Of a stretch of 64,000 nucleotides of DNA, positions 8,989-16,425 are shown one piece after another. Origin of the DNA: Mucilaginibacter pedocola. Its GTDB lineage: Bacteria; Bacteroidota; Bacteroidia; Sphingobacteriales; Sphingobacteriaceae. The DNA lies in contig NZ_MBTF01000012.1 of NCBI RefSeq assembly GCF_002013915.1, positions 434,001-498,000 on the forward strand, in the 5' to 3' direction. Both the position numbers and the translations under genes were made by a program. The notes beneath the pieces were generated by a model. It saw nothing but the letters and a program-made list of their open reading frames with translations. It ran no database searches and had not been told where the DNA came from. Within the stretch, counting starts at the first letter, position 1. Every line of letters starts with the position of its first letter.

Positions 8989-10788
8989 CTACTTCCCTAC
9001 CCAACTCTTATATATTTCTGCCTGCAACGCGTCGGGTTTGGCCATCGGGGTTATTTTAAAGCTCTTTTCGCGTTTTTCAGTCAACACTATGGCAACATCT
9101 TTTTTAACGCCATCTTTTTCTATCCCGAGGGTAATGGTATCTCCGGCCTTGTGCTTTTCGTAAGTTTTATAAAGCAAGTCGCGGCTGGCGGCCTCGCCGT
9201 TAACGGTTAAAATTTTACTGCGGCCACGTACGCCGGCATTCCAGCCCGGCGATTGGTAATCTACCGTACCTATCCTTAAAGTATCTTTTTGCTGCCTTAC
9301 GTTAAGGCCATCCCATACTTTTGATGTTACTACGGTTGAGGTATCAACGCTCAGGCCTCCGTAAGCAAAATATTTTGGATAGTTTGGCGGCGTAACGGTT
9401 GAAGCATAATTAAACAGCTCCGGCAATTTGGTGCCTGCCATCTTCTCGCATTCGTCCCTAAACTCCTGCTCGGTAAAACCCCTATTCAGCTTTTTGTAAT
9501 ACTTGTAGTAAAGCAAACGCATTACATCATCTAACGATTTCTTGTTTTTGGTTACGTGGCGGATGTTAAAATCCAACATCAGGCCAAGGATAGGACCTTT
9601 GTCGTAGTAAGAAATGGTTTTATTAAAATCGTCGTTAACGCGCCCGTTAGGCCCATCGCCCCAGGTGTAGTAGCTGGCCTGCGTAGCCGATTGATAAAGG
9701 TGACCTGGTTTATTTTCGTAATTCTTCAGGTTCTGCTGAAAATCGCCAAACATATCCTCAGGTGTCATGATACCGGCGCGGCGGGTTACCAGGTATTCGT
9801 AATACACGGTAAAACCTTCGCTCACCCAAAGCATATTGGTATGGTTCTCTTTAGAATAATCGAAAGGCCCAAGCTCAATCGGCCTGATGCGCTTAACGTT
9901 GTAATGGTGAAAATACTCGTGCGCAATAAAGTTATACAACTTCTTGCGGGCCTCTGGAGTATTGAAACCCTCGCCGCCACTAAAGCTTAACGATGACGAG
10001 TTCAAATGCTCTATACCGCCGCCGCCTGCACCTATCGATAGAAAGGTGTAGTGCGTATACGGAATATCGCCGATAATGCCGGCGCCTGTTTCAACTATCC
10101 TTTTCAGGTCGTCCATAAAGCCCTGCCTATCGAAGGCCGGTAGTTTGTAGCCAACAAAATTATGCGGCTTATTTTGTACCATAAAGGGGGGCAGTACTTC
10201 CAGTTCGCCCATTAAAAAAGGGCTATCGTACAACACATCAAAATCATCGGCTTTAAAAGTGTGGTATTTCCCCGGTATGGTATCTAAGCCGGTGGCAACA
10301 AGGTTATTCCATTTGCTGTAGGGTTTCATTTGCACCGTTACGGGGTGGCGCAGCTCGGCATCCAGGTACATAAATAAGCCTCCCGGGGTAACGTAGCCGC
10401 GGGTTTCGTCGAGGTAAACGTTGCCTACAAATGGCACGGTGGCTTTAACATCGTAGCTTATTTTAACCGGTGCGTTGTTGTTGTAAACGCGCCAAACGCT
10501 TTTTATAGGTTGCTCCCATTTCACCGCCGCTCCCTTAGCATCGGTAACCGTAAAGTTTTGCACGGCGGCGGCAAAATCTATCAGTTGGTAGTAGCCGGGC
10601 GTCCAAACGCACATTTTAAAATCGAGCGTTTTACCGGGGGCTGTACTATTGAGTTCTACATGGTAAAGGTGCTCGGCAGCTTTTTCCATGGTAACAGCGT
10701 ATTGCAGGTTTGCCGATTTTTGTTGTGCATTAACTGTTGCTGCAGCTAACAACAGCGCGGGGATAAACAATTTAGAGAGTAGTTTCAT
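8989..10788 (-). CDS. M61 family metallopeptidase with PDZ domain
   Basis: This exported protein has 599 residues and a signal peptide (MKLLSKLFIPALLLAAATVNAQ). An N-terminal beta-sandwich of about 200 residues is followed by a zinc peptidase domain with the HExxH motif in IAHEYFHHYNVKR and a downstream Glu in LWVSEGFTVYYEY, the gluzincin third ligand. A PDZ domain lies near the C-terminus (about 490-580, with YQSPGWNAGVRGRSKILTVN). This is the M61 (glycyl aminopeptidase) architecture, acting in the periplasm. The start at 10788 is chosen over the in-frame ATG at 10824 because it begins the signal peptide. It appears to be a single-gene unit. Confidence 0.9.
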   Translation of the reverse strand: MKLLSKLFIPALLLAAATVNAQQKSANLQYAVTMEKAAEHLYHVELNSTAPGKTLDFKMCVWTPGYYQLIDFAAAVQNFTVTDAKGAAVKWEQPIKSVWRVYNNNAPVKISYDVKATVPFVGNVYLDETRGYVTPGGLFMYLDAELRHPVTVQMKPYSKWNNLVATGLDTIPGKYHTFKADDFDVLYDSPFLMGELEVLPPFMVQNKPHNFVGYKLPAFDRQGFMDDLKRIVETGAGIIGDIPYTHYTFLSIGAGGGGIEHLNSSSLSFSGGEGFNTPEARKKLYNFIAHEYFHHYNVKRIRPIELGPFDYSKENHTNMLWVSEGFTVYYEYLVTRRAGIMTPEDMFGDFQQNLKNYENKPGHLYQSATQASYYTWGDGPNGRVNDDFNKTISYYDKGPILGLMLDFNIRHVTKNKKSLDDVMRLLYYKYYKKLNRGFTEQEFRDECEKMAGTKLPELFNYASTVTPPNYPKYFAYGGLSVDTSTVVTSKVWDGLNVRQQKDTLRIGTVDYQSPGWNAGVRGRSKILTVNGEAASRDLLYKTYEKHKAGDTITLGIEKDGVKKDVAIVLTEKREKSFKITPMAKPDALQAEIYKSWVGK

Positions 10789-10900
10789 TTTTGCAAACAG
10801 GTTTGCCCGAAGGTAGCAAAACAAAAAATAATTATTGTTGATTTAACACGCAAAAGCTTTGTTACATGATAACCGGTGGCGAAACAATTAAGTCGATTTT

Positions 10901-10932
10901 ACTTTTTACTTTTGACTTCCAACTTTTGACTT
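10901..10932. repeat. Low-complexity ACTTTT/GACTT repeat before a start codon
   Basis: Iterations of actttt and gactt (actttttacttttgactt, then aacttttgactt) end 3 bp before the ATG of the thioesterase gene. Similar pyrimidine-rich words occur at 8930-8965. This may be a member of the same intergenic repeat class as the others in this region. Confidence 0.35.
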
Positions 10933-10935
10933 AAA

Positions 10936-11346
10936 ATGCCCTATTCTACCTTCGAAACCGAGCACCGTGTGCGCCCCGATGATATCGATATGTTTCAGCA
11001 TGTGCATAACAGCAAGTATTTTGATTATGTGCTGGCTGCCCGTTACGAACAAATGGAGACCTGTTACGGCATGGCCATGGAAGAGTTTATGAAACGCGGC
11101 TTTGGCTGGGTAGTACGCAGCGTATATATGGACTATAAACGCGCCCTGGTAATGGGCGACTACTTTTTAGTGCGCACAGGTATAGAAAGCATTAACGATA
11201 AAGGTTGCCGCGTAGCCTTCACCATTACCAACAAAACCACCAAAAAAGTTTGTTGCGATGGGTACTTTGATTATGTGATGATAGATATGGCAACCGGCCG
11301 CGGCACTAAAGTGCCTGAGGATGTTATTGAGCATTATACGATTTGA
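10936..11346 (+). CDS. Hotdog-fold acyl-CoA thioesterase (4HBT type)
   Basis: This 136-residue protein has a single hotdog domain. The N-terminal active-site region reads RPDDIDMFQHVHNSKYFDY, the usual D-x-D-x-x-x-H-V-x-N pattern of 4-hydroxybenzoyl-CoA thioesterase relatives that hydrolyse acyl-CoA esters. It is cytoplasmic. The acyl substrate is not predictable. It is the first of three hotdog thioesterases within 7.2 kb (others at 16007 and 17685). No convincing ribosome-binding site precedes it; the upstream bases are a repeat. Confidence 0.85.
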   Translation: MPYSTFETEHRVRPDDIDMFQHVHNSKYFDYVLAARYEQMETCYGMAMEEFMKRGFGWVVRSVYMDYKRALVMGDYFLVRTGIESINDKGCRVAFTITNKTTKKVCCDGYFDYVMIDMATGRGTKVPEDVIEHYTI

Positions 11347-11380
11347 TGTGCAGATTTCAAATGTGCAAATATGCAGATGA
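11344..11380. repeat. GTGCAGAT/GTGCAAAT repeat, left copy
   Basis: The stretch starting gatgtgcagatttcaaatg contains near-repeats of gtgcaaat and gcagat. An inverted, closely similar copy lies at 11941-11977, so the two copies bracket the DUF6155-like gene. Confidence 0.55.
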
Positions 11381-11400
11381 TATAAAATTTGTTTTGATAG

Positions 11401-11904
11401 ATGAATGTTAAACGGGAACTAACAAATCTTGATAAAAAAGCGCTGGTTGAGATACTGGCCGACCTGTATAAGAAAAACAAACAAGTGCAGGAGTACCTTG
11501 GCTTATATATTAAACCGGAAGATGAGGCCGGCTTACTGGAGCGGTACTCGGCAAAAGTACGTGAATCATTTTATCCGAAACGCGGCTACACCTATAGCCT
11601 TAAAGCCGGAAAAGATGCAATAGCTGATTTTAAAAAATTAGGAACATCGGCCGAATCGTTGATAAGCCTCATGCTTTTATACGTGGAAACAGGCGTAGAA
11701 TTCACCAATGACTTTGGCGACATTAACGAGGCGTTTTACAATAGCTTGGCAAGCACATTCAAAAATGCACTAAAATTAGCTCGTACAGAAGGCATACTCG
11801 AATCGTTTGAGAAACGTGCCGCGCATATACTTCAACAAAGCCAAAACATAGGTTGGGGATTTGAATACGACGTATTGGATATATTCTTCGATCACTACGA
11901 ATAG
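11401..11904 (+). CDS. DUF6155-like hypothetical protein
   Basis: This 167-residue soluble protein begins MNVKRELTNLDKKALVEILA. It contains a predicted all-helical core (YFLKKN-like helices, then LISLMLLYVETGVEF) and ends YDVLDIFFDHYE. It resembles DUF6155 family members of Bacteroidota, whose function is unknown. It has no signal peptide. It is flanked on both sides by inverted copies of a GTGCAGAT-type repeat (11344 and 11941), which is unusual among its neighbours. Confidence 0.65.
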   Translation: MNVKRELTNLDKKALVEILADLYKKNKQVQEYLGLYIKPEDEAGLLERYSAKVRESFYPKRGYTYSLKAGKDAIADFKKLGTSAESLISLMLLYVETGVEFTNDFGDINEAFYNSLASTFKNALKLARTEGILESFEKRAAHILQQSQNIGWGFEYDVLDIFFDHYE

Positions 11905-11940
11905 AGTTATCGCGCCGTGGTCACCCCACCTCAAGCGAGC

Positions 11941-11977
11941 TTCATCTGCACATTTGAAATTTGCACACCTGCACATC
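11941..11977. repeat. GTGCAGAT/GTGCAAAT repeat, right copy (inverted)
   Basis: The stretch starting catctgcacatttgaaattt is the approximate reverse complement of the repeat at 11344-11380 (gatgtgcag...caaatgtgcagatg on the minus strand). Confidence 0.55.
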
Positions 11978-11983
11978 CGCAGC

Positions 11984-12280
11984 TTAATTCGCCATTATTC
12001 CGTCGCAGCAATTTCTATCCCATACCAACAAGCCTTTAGAGCCATTTACCGTTTCGATGATGTGGATGTATTTGTAAGTTTTGGTTAACTGATCGAAACC
12101 TTCGCTGGCCACCTGGATGTTGAGGTCTTCTATGCCGAAATCAACATCATCCTGCAGGCACAGGAAATGCTGGTTTTGCATGGGCAGGAAATCGTGGGTG
12201 TAGCCTTTGTCGTGCAGGGCTATAACGCTTTTGGTTAAGTCGTTATTGAGTTTACGGGCGTTGTTTCTTAGCGCATTCAT
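11984..12280 (-). CDS. Small hypothetical protein
   Basis: This 98-residue soluble protein begins MNALRNNARKLNNDLTKSVI and ends VWDRNCCDGIMAN. It has no signal peptide or recognised domain. A C-terminal beta-rich half (YKYIHIIETVNGSKGLLVWD) follows a helical start. The ATG at 12280 is preferred; the frame is open to 12325 with another ATG, but those residues lack similar composition. It converges with the DUF6155-like gene. Function unknown. Confidence 0.6.
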   Translation of the reverse strand: MNALRNNARKLNNDLTKSVIALHDKGYTHDFLPMQNQHFLCLQDDVDFGIEDLNIQVASEGFDQLTKTYKYIHIIETVNGSKGLLVWDRNCCDGIMAN

Positions 12281-12557
12281 AGGTGTTGTGAGTTTTTCAG
12301 TTAATAGGACGCTCGGCTGTTTCAAATAGTTACAAATGAGCTATTTAAAACGAAATTATAACACAACAATATACGTACCAATAAATTGGTGAGGCATTAG
12401 AAATTAAAAATAACAGTTGAACAGGTAGGAAAGTTATCCGAGAAATAAAAAAGGGTTTAGATAACGCGGGGGTTTATGCCCTATGAAGAACATAATACAA
12501 TACATTGTGCCTTAAAACGTAGAAACGCGAGCCCTATAAGTAAAATCACAAATTGAA
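12281..12557. other. Gene-free spacer
   Basis: About 280 bp of A/T-rich sequence lie between the small hypothetical gene and the large inverted repeat. I see no convincing open frame, RNA gene or promoter match in it. Confidence 0.5.
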
Positions 12558-12666
12558 TGAACACGAATTGCACTAATTTATTCGAATTTCACAAATCGCT
12601 GTAGATATGGCTATCCGCTACGATTTGTGAAATTCGTTTAATTCTATTAGTACAATTCGTGTTCAC
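12558..12666. repeat. Large imperfect inverted repeat abutting the ddl stop
   Basis: Two arms of about 43-47 bp (left arm beginning atgaacacgaattgcacta, right arm ending gtacaattcgtgttcact) are near-complementary around a spacer of about 17 bp. Inner arms are gaatttcacaaatcg / cgatttgtgaaattc. The right end touches the ddl stop codon at 12667-12669. The element could act as the ddl terminator and looks like a dispersed palindromic repeat rather than an ordinary terminator, being much longer and A/T-rich. Confidence 0.7.
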
Positions 12667-13653
12667 TCATCTGGCTCCCTCTATTAAGCTACCGTAAAAC
12701 TCGGGCACGCTCATGCCGGCGGCGCGTACCTGCTGCGGTATCAGGCTGGCCGAGGATTGGCCCGGGGTGGTGTTTACCTCAATGAAGTAGAAATCCTGGG
12801 TGCCTTCCAGCAATATAAAATCTATACGTACCATGCCGCGGCAATTGAGGCGCAGGTAGGCCTGGGTTACTATCTCTCCTATCTCGTGCACCTTTTCGGC
12901 GGGCAGGTCGGCGGGGGTAATTTCTTCGGTAAAGCCGGGGCTGTATTTAGCTTCGTAATCAAAAAACTCTTTGATAGTGATCAGCTCGGTAGCGGGCAGC
13001 ACGGTTATTTTGCCATTAAGGCGGGCAATACCTATGCTAAACTCCCGGCCTTTTATAAACTCCTCTACCAGTATCTGGCTATCCTCGTGGAAGGCTTTAT
13101 CCAAAGCAGCTTGCAGGCCACCTACGTTGTGCACTTTACTCATGCCTACACTGCTGCCGCCGTTATTTGGTTTAATAAACAAGGGGAATTTCAGCGCGGA
13201 AGCAATGGTAGCTGTATCGTGCATATCGCGCTGGTGCAACTGCATCGATTTTGCGGTGTGCAACCCGTGTATACCGTTCACAATAGCCTTGGTGTATGCC
13301 TTGTTCATGGTAATGGCGGATGTGGTGGCATCGCAGGTGTTGTATGGCACACCCAGCATATCAAAGTAGCCTTGCAGCTTACCATCCTCGCCCGGGGTAC
13401 CGTGCACGGTAATAAATGCAAAATCGAACTTTATTTTTTCGCCATTAAGCGTAATGCTGAAATCGTTTTTATCAACGGCAACCGTTTCGCCATCGGCCTG
13501 GTGCACCCAGCTATCGCGGTTGATAAGCACGGTGTACACATTATATTTATTTAGCTCGGCCAGGTTGGCGGCTATGTTTTTGGCACTGTTTAGCGATACT
13601 TCGTATTCGCCGGAATATCCACCGGCCAAAAGGGCTACGTTGAGAGGTTTCAT
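12667..13653 (-). CDS. ddl: D-alanine--D-alanine ligase
   Basis: This enzyme joins two D-alanines with ATP to make the peptidoglycan precursor dipeptide. The 328-residue product has the ATP-grasp layout: an N-terminal Rossmann-like domain (NVALLAGGYSGEYEVSL, with ITVHGTPGEDG further on), a central lid (FIKPNNGGSSVGMSKV) and a C-terminal catalytic domain (EEFIKGREFSIGIA, then FYFIEVNTTPGQSSASLIPQ). The start is the ATG at 13653. Upstream in-frame codons to 13794 are translated repeat sequence and are excluded. It diverges from a PASTA-rhodanese-mltG operon, so this is a small cell-wall locus. Confidence 0.95.
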   Translation of the reverse strand: MKPLNVALLAGGYSGEYEVSLNSAKNIAANLAELNKYNVYTVLINRDSWVHQADGETVAVDKNDFSITLNGEKIKFDFAFITVHGTPGEDGKLQGYFDMLGVPYNTCDATTSAITMNKAYTKAIVNGIHGLHTAKSMQLHQRDMHDTATIASALKFPLFIKPNNGGSSVGMSKVHNVGGLQAALDKAFHEDSQILVEEFIKGREFSIGIARLNGKITVLPATELITIKEFFDYEAKYSPGFTEEITPADLPAEKVHEIGEIVTQAYLRLNCRGMVRIDFILLEGTQDFYFIEVNTTPGQSSASLIPQQVRAAGMSVPEFYGSLIEGAR

Positions 13654-13674
13654 GTAGCCAAAGATAGTTTTTTT

Positions 13675-13795
13675 TGATAGTCCGCAAGTCCGGAAGTCGG
13701 AAAGTCCGCAGAAAGACAAAAACTGAAGCTTTGAATGCCGACTAAGCAAACCCATCTTGCTGACTTTCGGACTTTTCCGACTTTCGGACTGCATT
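13675..13795. repeat. AGTCCG/AGTCGGAAAGTCC inverted repeat upstream of ddl
   Basis: The left part (agtccgcaagtccggaagtc followed by ggaaagtccgcag) and the right part (ctgactttcggacttttccg followed by actttcggactgc) are inverted relatives built from the word agtccgaaagtc. They occupy the whole ddl/PASTA divergent intergenic region, so any promoters for both genes must lie in or next to the repeat. Confidence 0.65.
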
Positions 13796-13842
13796 TCTAA
13801 AATTTTTCCGCTATGTTTGAGTTTAATATCGCATCACCAGGT

Positions 13843-14634
13843 ATGAGTAAATTTGGGGCTTATTTAAAGTCGAGGCAGTTCAGGAACACTATTTTATTGG
13901 TTATTTCGTCCGTTATCGGCATTGTGCTGATAGCCTTTTTTAGCCTCAGTTACTATACCCGCCACGGCAGCGGCATCCCCGTTCCGCGCCTAAAGGGGCT
14001 TGATGTAGATAAGGCCATGGCCATACTGAAAGAGCAGGGCTTTGCCTATAAAATAGATTCCGTTTACGTACCCGATCAGCAGCCCGGCGCCATTGTAGAA
14101 CAGGACCCCGATGCCGGCACCAACGTAAAAGAAGGCCGTACCATTTACCTTACCATGGTTACCCAACAGGCTCCCAATGTGGCCCTGCCCGATATTATTA
14201 CCGAACAAAGCATTTACCGCGAAGCCGTTGCCGTACTATCTAATTACGGCCTAAAGGTTGGCGATACCATTTACCGCAGCGATATAGCCCGCGACCGTGT
14301 ACTGGAAGTGCACTTTAACGGACAGATCATCAAACCAGGCTTTAAACTGCCTAAAGGCTCTAAACTCGACCTGGTATTGGGTAACGGCGAGGGTGCCAGC
14401 GAGGTAGATATCCCCGAGCTGATCAACCTTGACCTTGATGCCGCCAAATTTTCTATTAAAGGCGCAGGCCTAACGGTGGGTACCATAACATATGAAGGCA
14501 CCATTACTGATTCTACCAACGTAGTAGTGGTTAGCCAGTCGCCTATGAAATCCGACTCGCTGAGCCAAACCAGCATTGGTACGCGCATAAACCTTACCGT
14601 AAAACAAGGCGAAAAAAACGATGTGCCAAATTAA
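13843..14634 (+). CDS. PASTA domain membrane protein
   Basis: The product has about 263 residues: a short cytoplasmic N-terminus (MSKFGAYLKSRQFRN), one membrane segment (about 17-37, ILLVISSVIGIVLIAFFSLS) and three PASTA modules facing the periplasm (about 43-112, 113-185, 186-256). PASTA domains bind muropeptides or unlinked peptidoglycan. No kinase domain is attached, unlike in Gram-positive PknB/PrkC, so it is a stand-alone sensor or scaffold. An in-frame ATG at 13813 would add ten residues; I prefer 13843. It overlaps the rhodanese gene by 14 bases and heads the envelope operon. Confidence 0.83.
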   Translation: MSKFGAYLKSRQFRNTILLVISSVIGIVLIAFFSLSYYTRHGSGIPVPRLKGLDVDKAMAILKEQGFAYKIDSVYVPDQQPGAIVEQDPDAGTNVKEGRTIYLTMVTQQAPNVALPDIITEQSIYREAVAVLSNYGLKVGDTIYRSDIARDRVLEVHFNGQIIKPGFKLPKGSKLDLVLGNGEGASEVDIPELINLDLDAAKFSIKGAGLTVGTITYEGTITDSTNVVVVSQSPMKSDSLSQTSIGTRINLTVKQGEKNDVPN

Positions 14635-14926
14635 TGCGGCTACCCTGCAGCAGCGCATCCTGAACGGCGAAAAGCTGAACCTACTTGATGTGCGCGAGAC
14701 ATTTGAGTTTGCTACCTATAACATTGGCGGGCAAAATATTCCTGTATCAAAACTTACGGCAAGCATCGAACAGCTTAATTACAACAAAACCGACGAGATA
14801 ATCGTTATCTGTACCGCGGGTATCCGCAGCGAGAACGCCCGCGGTATATTAAGCGAACTGGGCTACCAAAACGTGCTGAATTTAAAAGGCGGTTTAATAG
14901 CTTTGCGGAAAATTAACAACAAGTAA
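14621..14926 (+). CDS. Rhodanese-like domain protein
   Basis: This 101-residue single-domain cytoplasmic rhodanese has the predicted persulfide cysteine Cys64 in the loop CTAGIRS and the preceding LLDVRETFEFATYNIGG segment typical of the fold. It would transfer sulfane sulfur to an acceptor that cannot be inferred. The start overlaps the PASTA gene by 14 bases, and mltG begins 25 bp after its stop. Confidence 0.85.
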   Translation: MCQINAATLQQRILNGEKLNLLDVRETFEFATYNIGGQNIPVSKLTASIEQLNYNKTDEIIVICTAGIRSENARGILSELGYQNVLNLKGGLIALRKINNK

Positions 14927-14951
14927 AACACATCCCAACATACATCTATCC

Positions 14952-16007
14952 ATGTCAGCACAACAAAAGCCCTCGGGCGGGACGTTCAAAAAATTCATCA
15001 TCGCGCTTGTGGTGATTATCATTATATCGCTTGCAGGCACCGGCGTATTTTATTACCTGCGCTACTTTGGCCCCAACGTAACCGATAAGCAGCAATACCT
15101 GTACATCCACACGGGATCAACCTTCAACGACGTTTACAGCACCATTGTAAAAGAAGATATGGTGAAAGATACCACCACTTTTATGTGGGCAGCGCATAAC
15201 ATGAATTACGTTAACCGCGTAAAACCCGGTAAATACCGTTTGAAAGAAGGCATGAGCAACCGCGCTTTCATCAATATGCTGAAGGCCGGTAACCAGGAAC
15301 CTGTGACGCTTTCCATCCACAACATCAGGCTGAAACAACAGTTCTGCGGCTTTGTATCTAAAAAGCTCGAGATGGATTCGGTAGCAATGCTGCGCTTGTT
15401 AGATTCGGCCGCTTTTGTAGAGAAATACGGTTTTACTACCGAGAACGTATACACTATGTTCATCCCCAACTCGTACGAATTTTACTGGAACACCACGCCC
15501 GAAAAATTCTTCGAGAAGATGTACACCAACTACCAAAAATTTTGGACGCCAGAGCGTAAGGCCAAAGCAGCCGCTATCAACTTAACCCTGCCGCAGGTAT
15601 CGATATTAGCCGCCGTTGTTGACGCCGAGGCCTTACACGATGATGATATGCCCGCTGTTGCCGGCCTATACCTCAACCGCCTTAAAAAAGGCATGAAACT
15701 GGAAACCGACCCTACCGTAATATTTGCCGTAGGCGATTTTACCATAAAACGTGTACTGCATAAAGATCTGATGAAGGATTCGCCGTACAATACCTACATG
15801 TACGCAGGCCTCCCTCCCGGCCCTATCATGATGCCATCGGTAAACGCCATCAACTCGGTGCTCGATTACCAGCATAACGATTACCTGTACATGTGCGCAA
15901 AAGAAGACTTTTCGGGCTACCACAACTTTGCTAACAACGAAGCCGACCACAAGGTAAATGCCCGCAAGTTTCAAGAGGCGTTAAACCAAAGGCACATTTA
16001 CCGCTAA
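14952..16007 (+). CDS. mltG: Endolytic transglycosylase MltG
   Basis: MltG cleaves nascent glycan strands in the inner membrane and is thought to set their length. The 351-residue protein has an N-terminal cytoplasmic stretch, one membrane segment (about 14-34), a LysM-like region and a YceG catalytic domain with AGLYLNRLKKGMKLETDPTV and YAGLPPGPI. The catalytic motif region reads AAVVDAEAL, where many homologues have VEKET or VEEET, so the first Glu is Asp here. Its stop overlaps the following thioesterase ATG by one base (TAATG). Confidence 0.92.
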   Translation: MSAQQKPSGGTFKKFIIALVVIIIISLAGTGVFYYLRYFGPNVTDKQQYLYIHTGSTFNDVYSTIVKEDMVKDTTTFMWAAHNMNYVNRVKPGKYRLKEGMSNRAFINMLKAGNQEPVTLSIHNIRLKQQFCGFVSKKLEMDSVAMLRLLDSAAFVEKYGFTTENVYTMFIPNSYEFYWNTTPEKFFEKMYTNYQKFWTPERKAKAAAINLTLPQVSILAAVVDAEALHDDDMPAVAGLYLNRLKKGMKLETDPTVIFAVGDFTIKRVLHKDLMKDSPYNTYMYAGLPPGPIMMPSVNAINSVLDYQHNDYLYMCAKEDFSGYHNFANNEADHKVNARKFQEALNQRHIYR

Positions 16008-16414
16008 TGTTCAGGCACGATACTAAGATACGGGTGCGCTACGGCGAAACCGACCAGATGGGCTATATGTACTACGGCAACTACGCCGAGTTTTTTGAAG
16101 TTGGCCGCGTAGAGATGCTGCGCAGCCTGGGGCTAACTTATGCAGGCATGGAAGAATCGGGCATTATGATGCCCGTGCTGGAGCTGAATTGCAAGTACCT
16201 TAAACCCGCCCGTTACGACGAAGAAATTACCGTGGCCGTTACTATGGCTAAAATGCCGGGCGTGAAGATCCACTTCAAATACGAGCTTTATAACCCAAAG
16301 CAAGAGCTGATACACGTGGGCGAAACCCTGTTGGCCTTTATTAATATGAAAACTAACCGCCCCTGCCTGCCCCCGCAGGAATTTATTGATAAACTGAAGC
16401 CTTTTTTTGAGTAA
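16007..16414 (+). CDS. Acyl-CoA thioesterase, YbgC/FadM type
   Basis: This 135-residue hotdog thioesterase has the classic active-site segment YGETDQMGYMYYGNYAEFFE, in which Asp16 is the predicted catalytic residue. Relatives hydrolyse short- or medium-chain acyl-CoAs and some work with the Tol-Pal system. It is cytoplasmic, coupled to mltG by a one-base overlap and followed after 11 bp by yihY. Its place in an envelope operon hints at a membrane-lipid role, which is inference. Confidence 0.88.
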   Translation: MFRHDTKIRVRYGETDQMGYMYYGNYAEFFEVGRVEMLRSLGLTYAGMEESGIMMPVLELNCKYLKPARYDEEITVAVTMAKMPGVKIHFKYELYNPKQELIHVGETLLAFINMKTNRPCLPPQEFIDKLKPFFE

Positions 16415-16425
16415 TTTTATCCATA

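Noticed and set aside
13654..13794. N-terminal extension of ddl
   Set aside because: It is translated AGTCCG repeat sequence; Ddl proteins start like MKPLNVALLAGG.
11344..13795. Possible CRISPR array made of the short repeats
   Set aside because: The repeats are few, irregular and inverted, without uniform spacers, and no cas gene is present.
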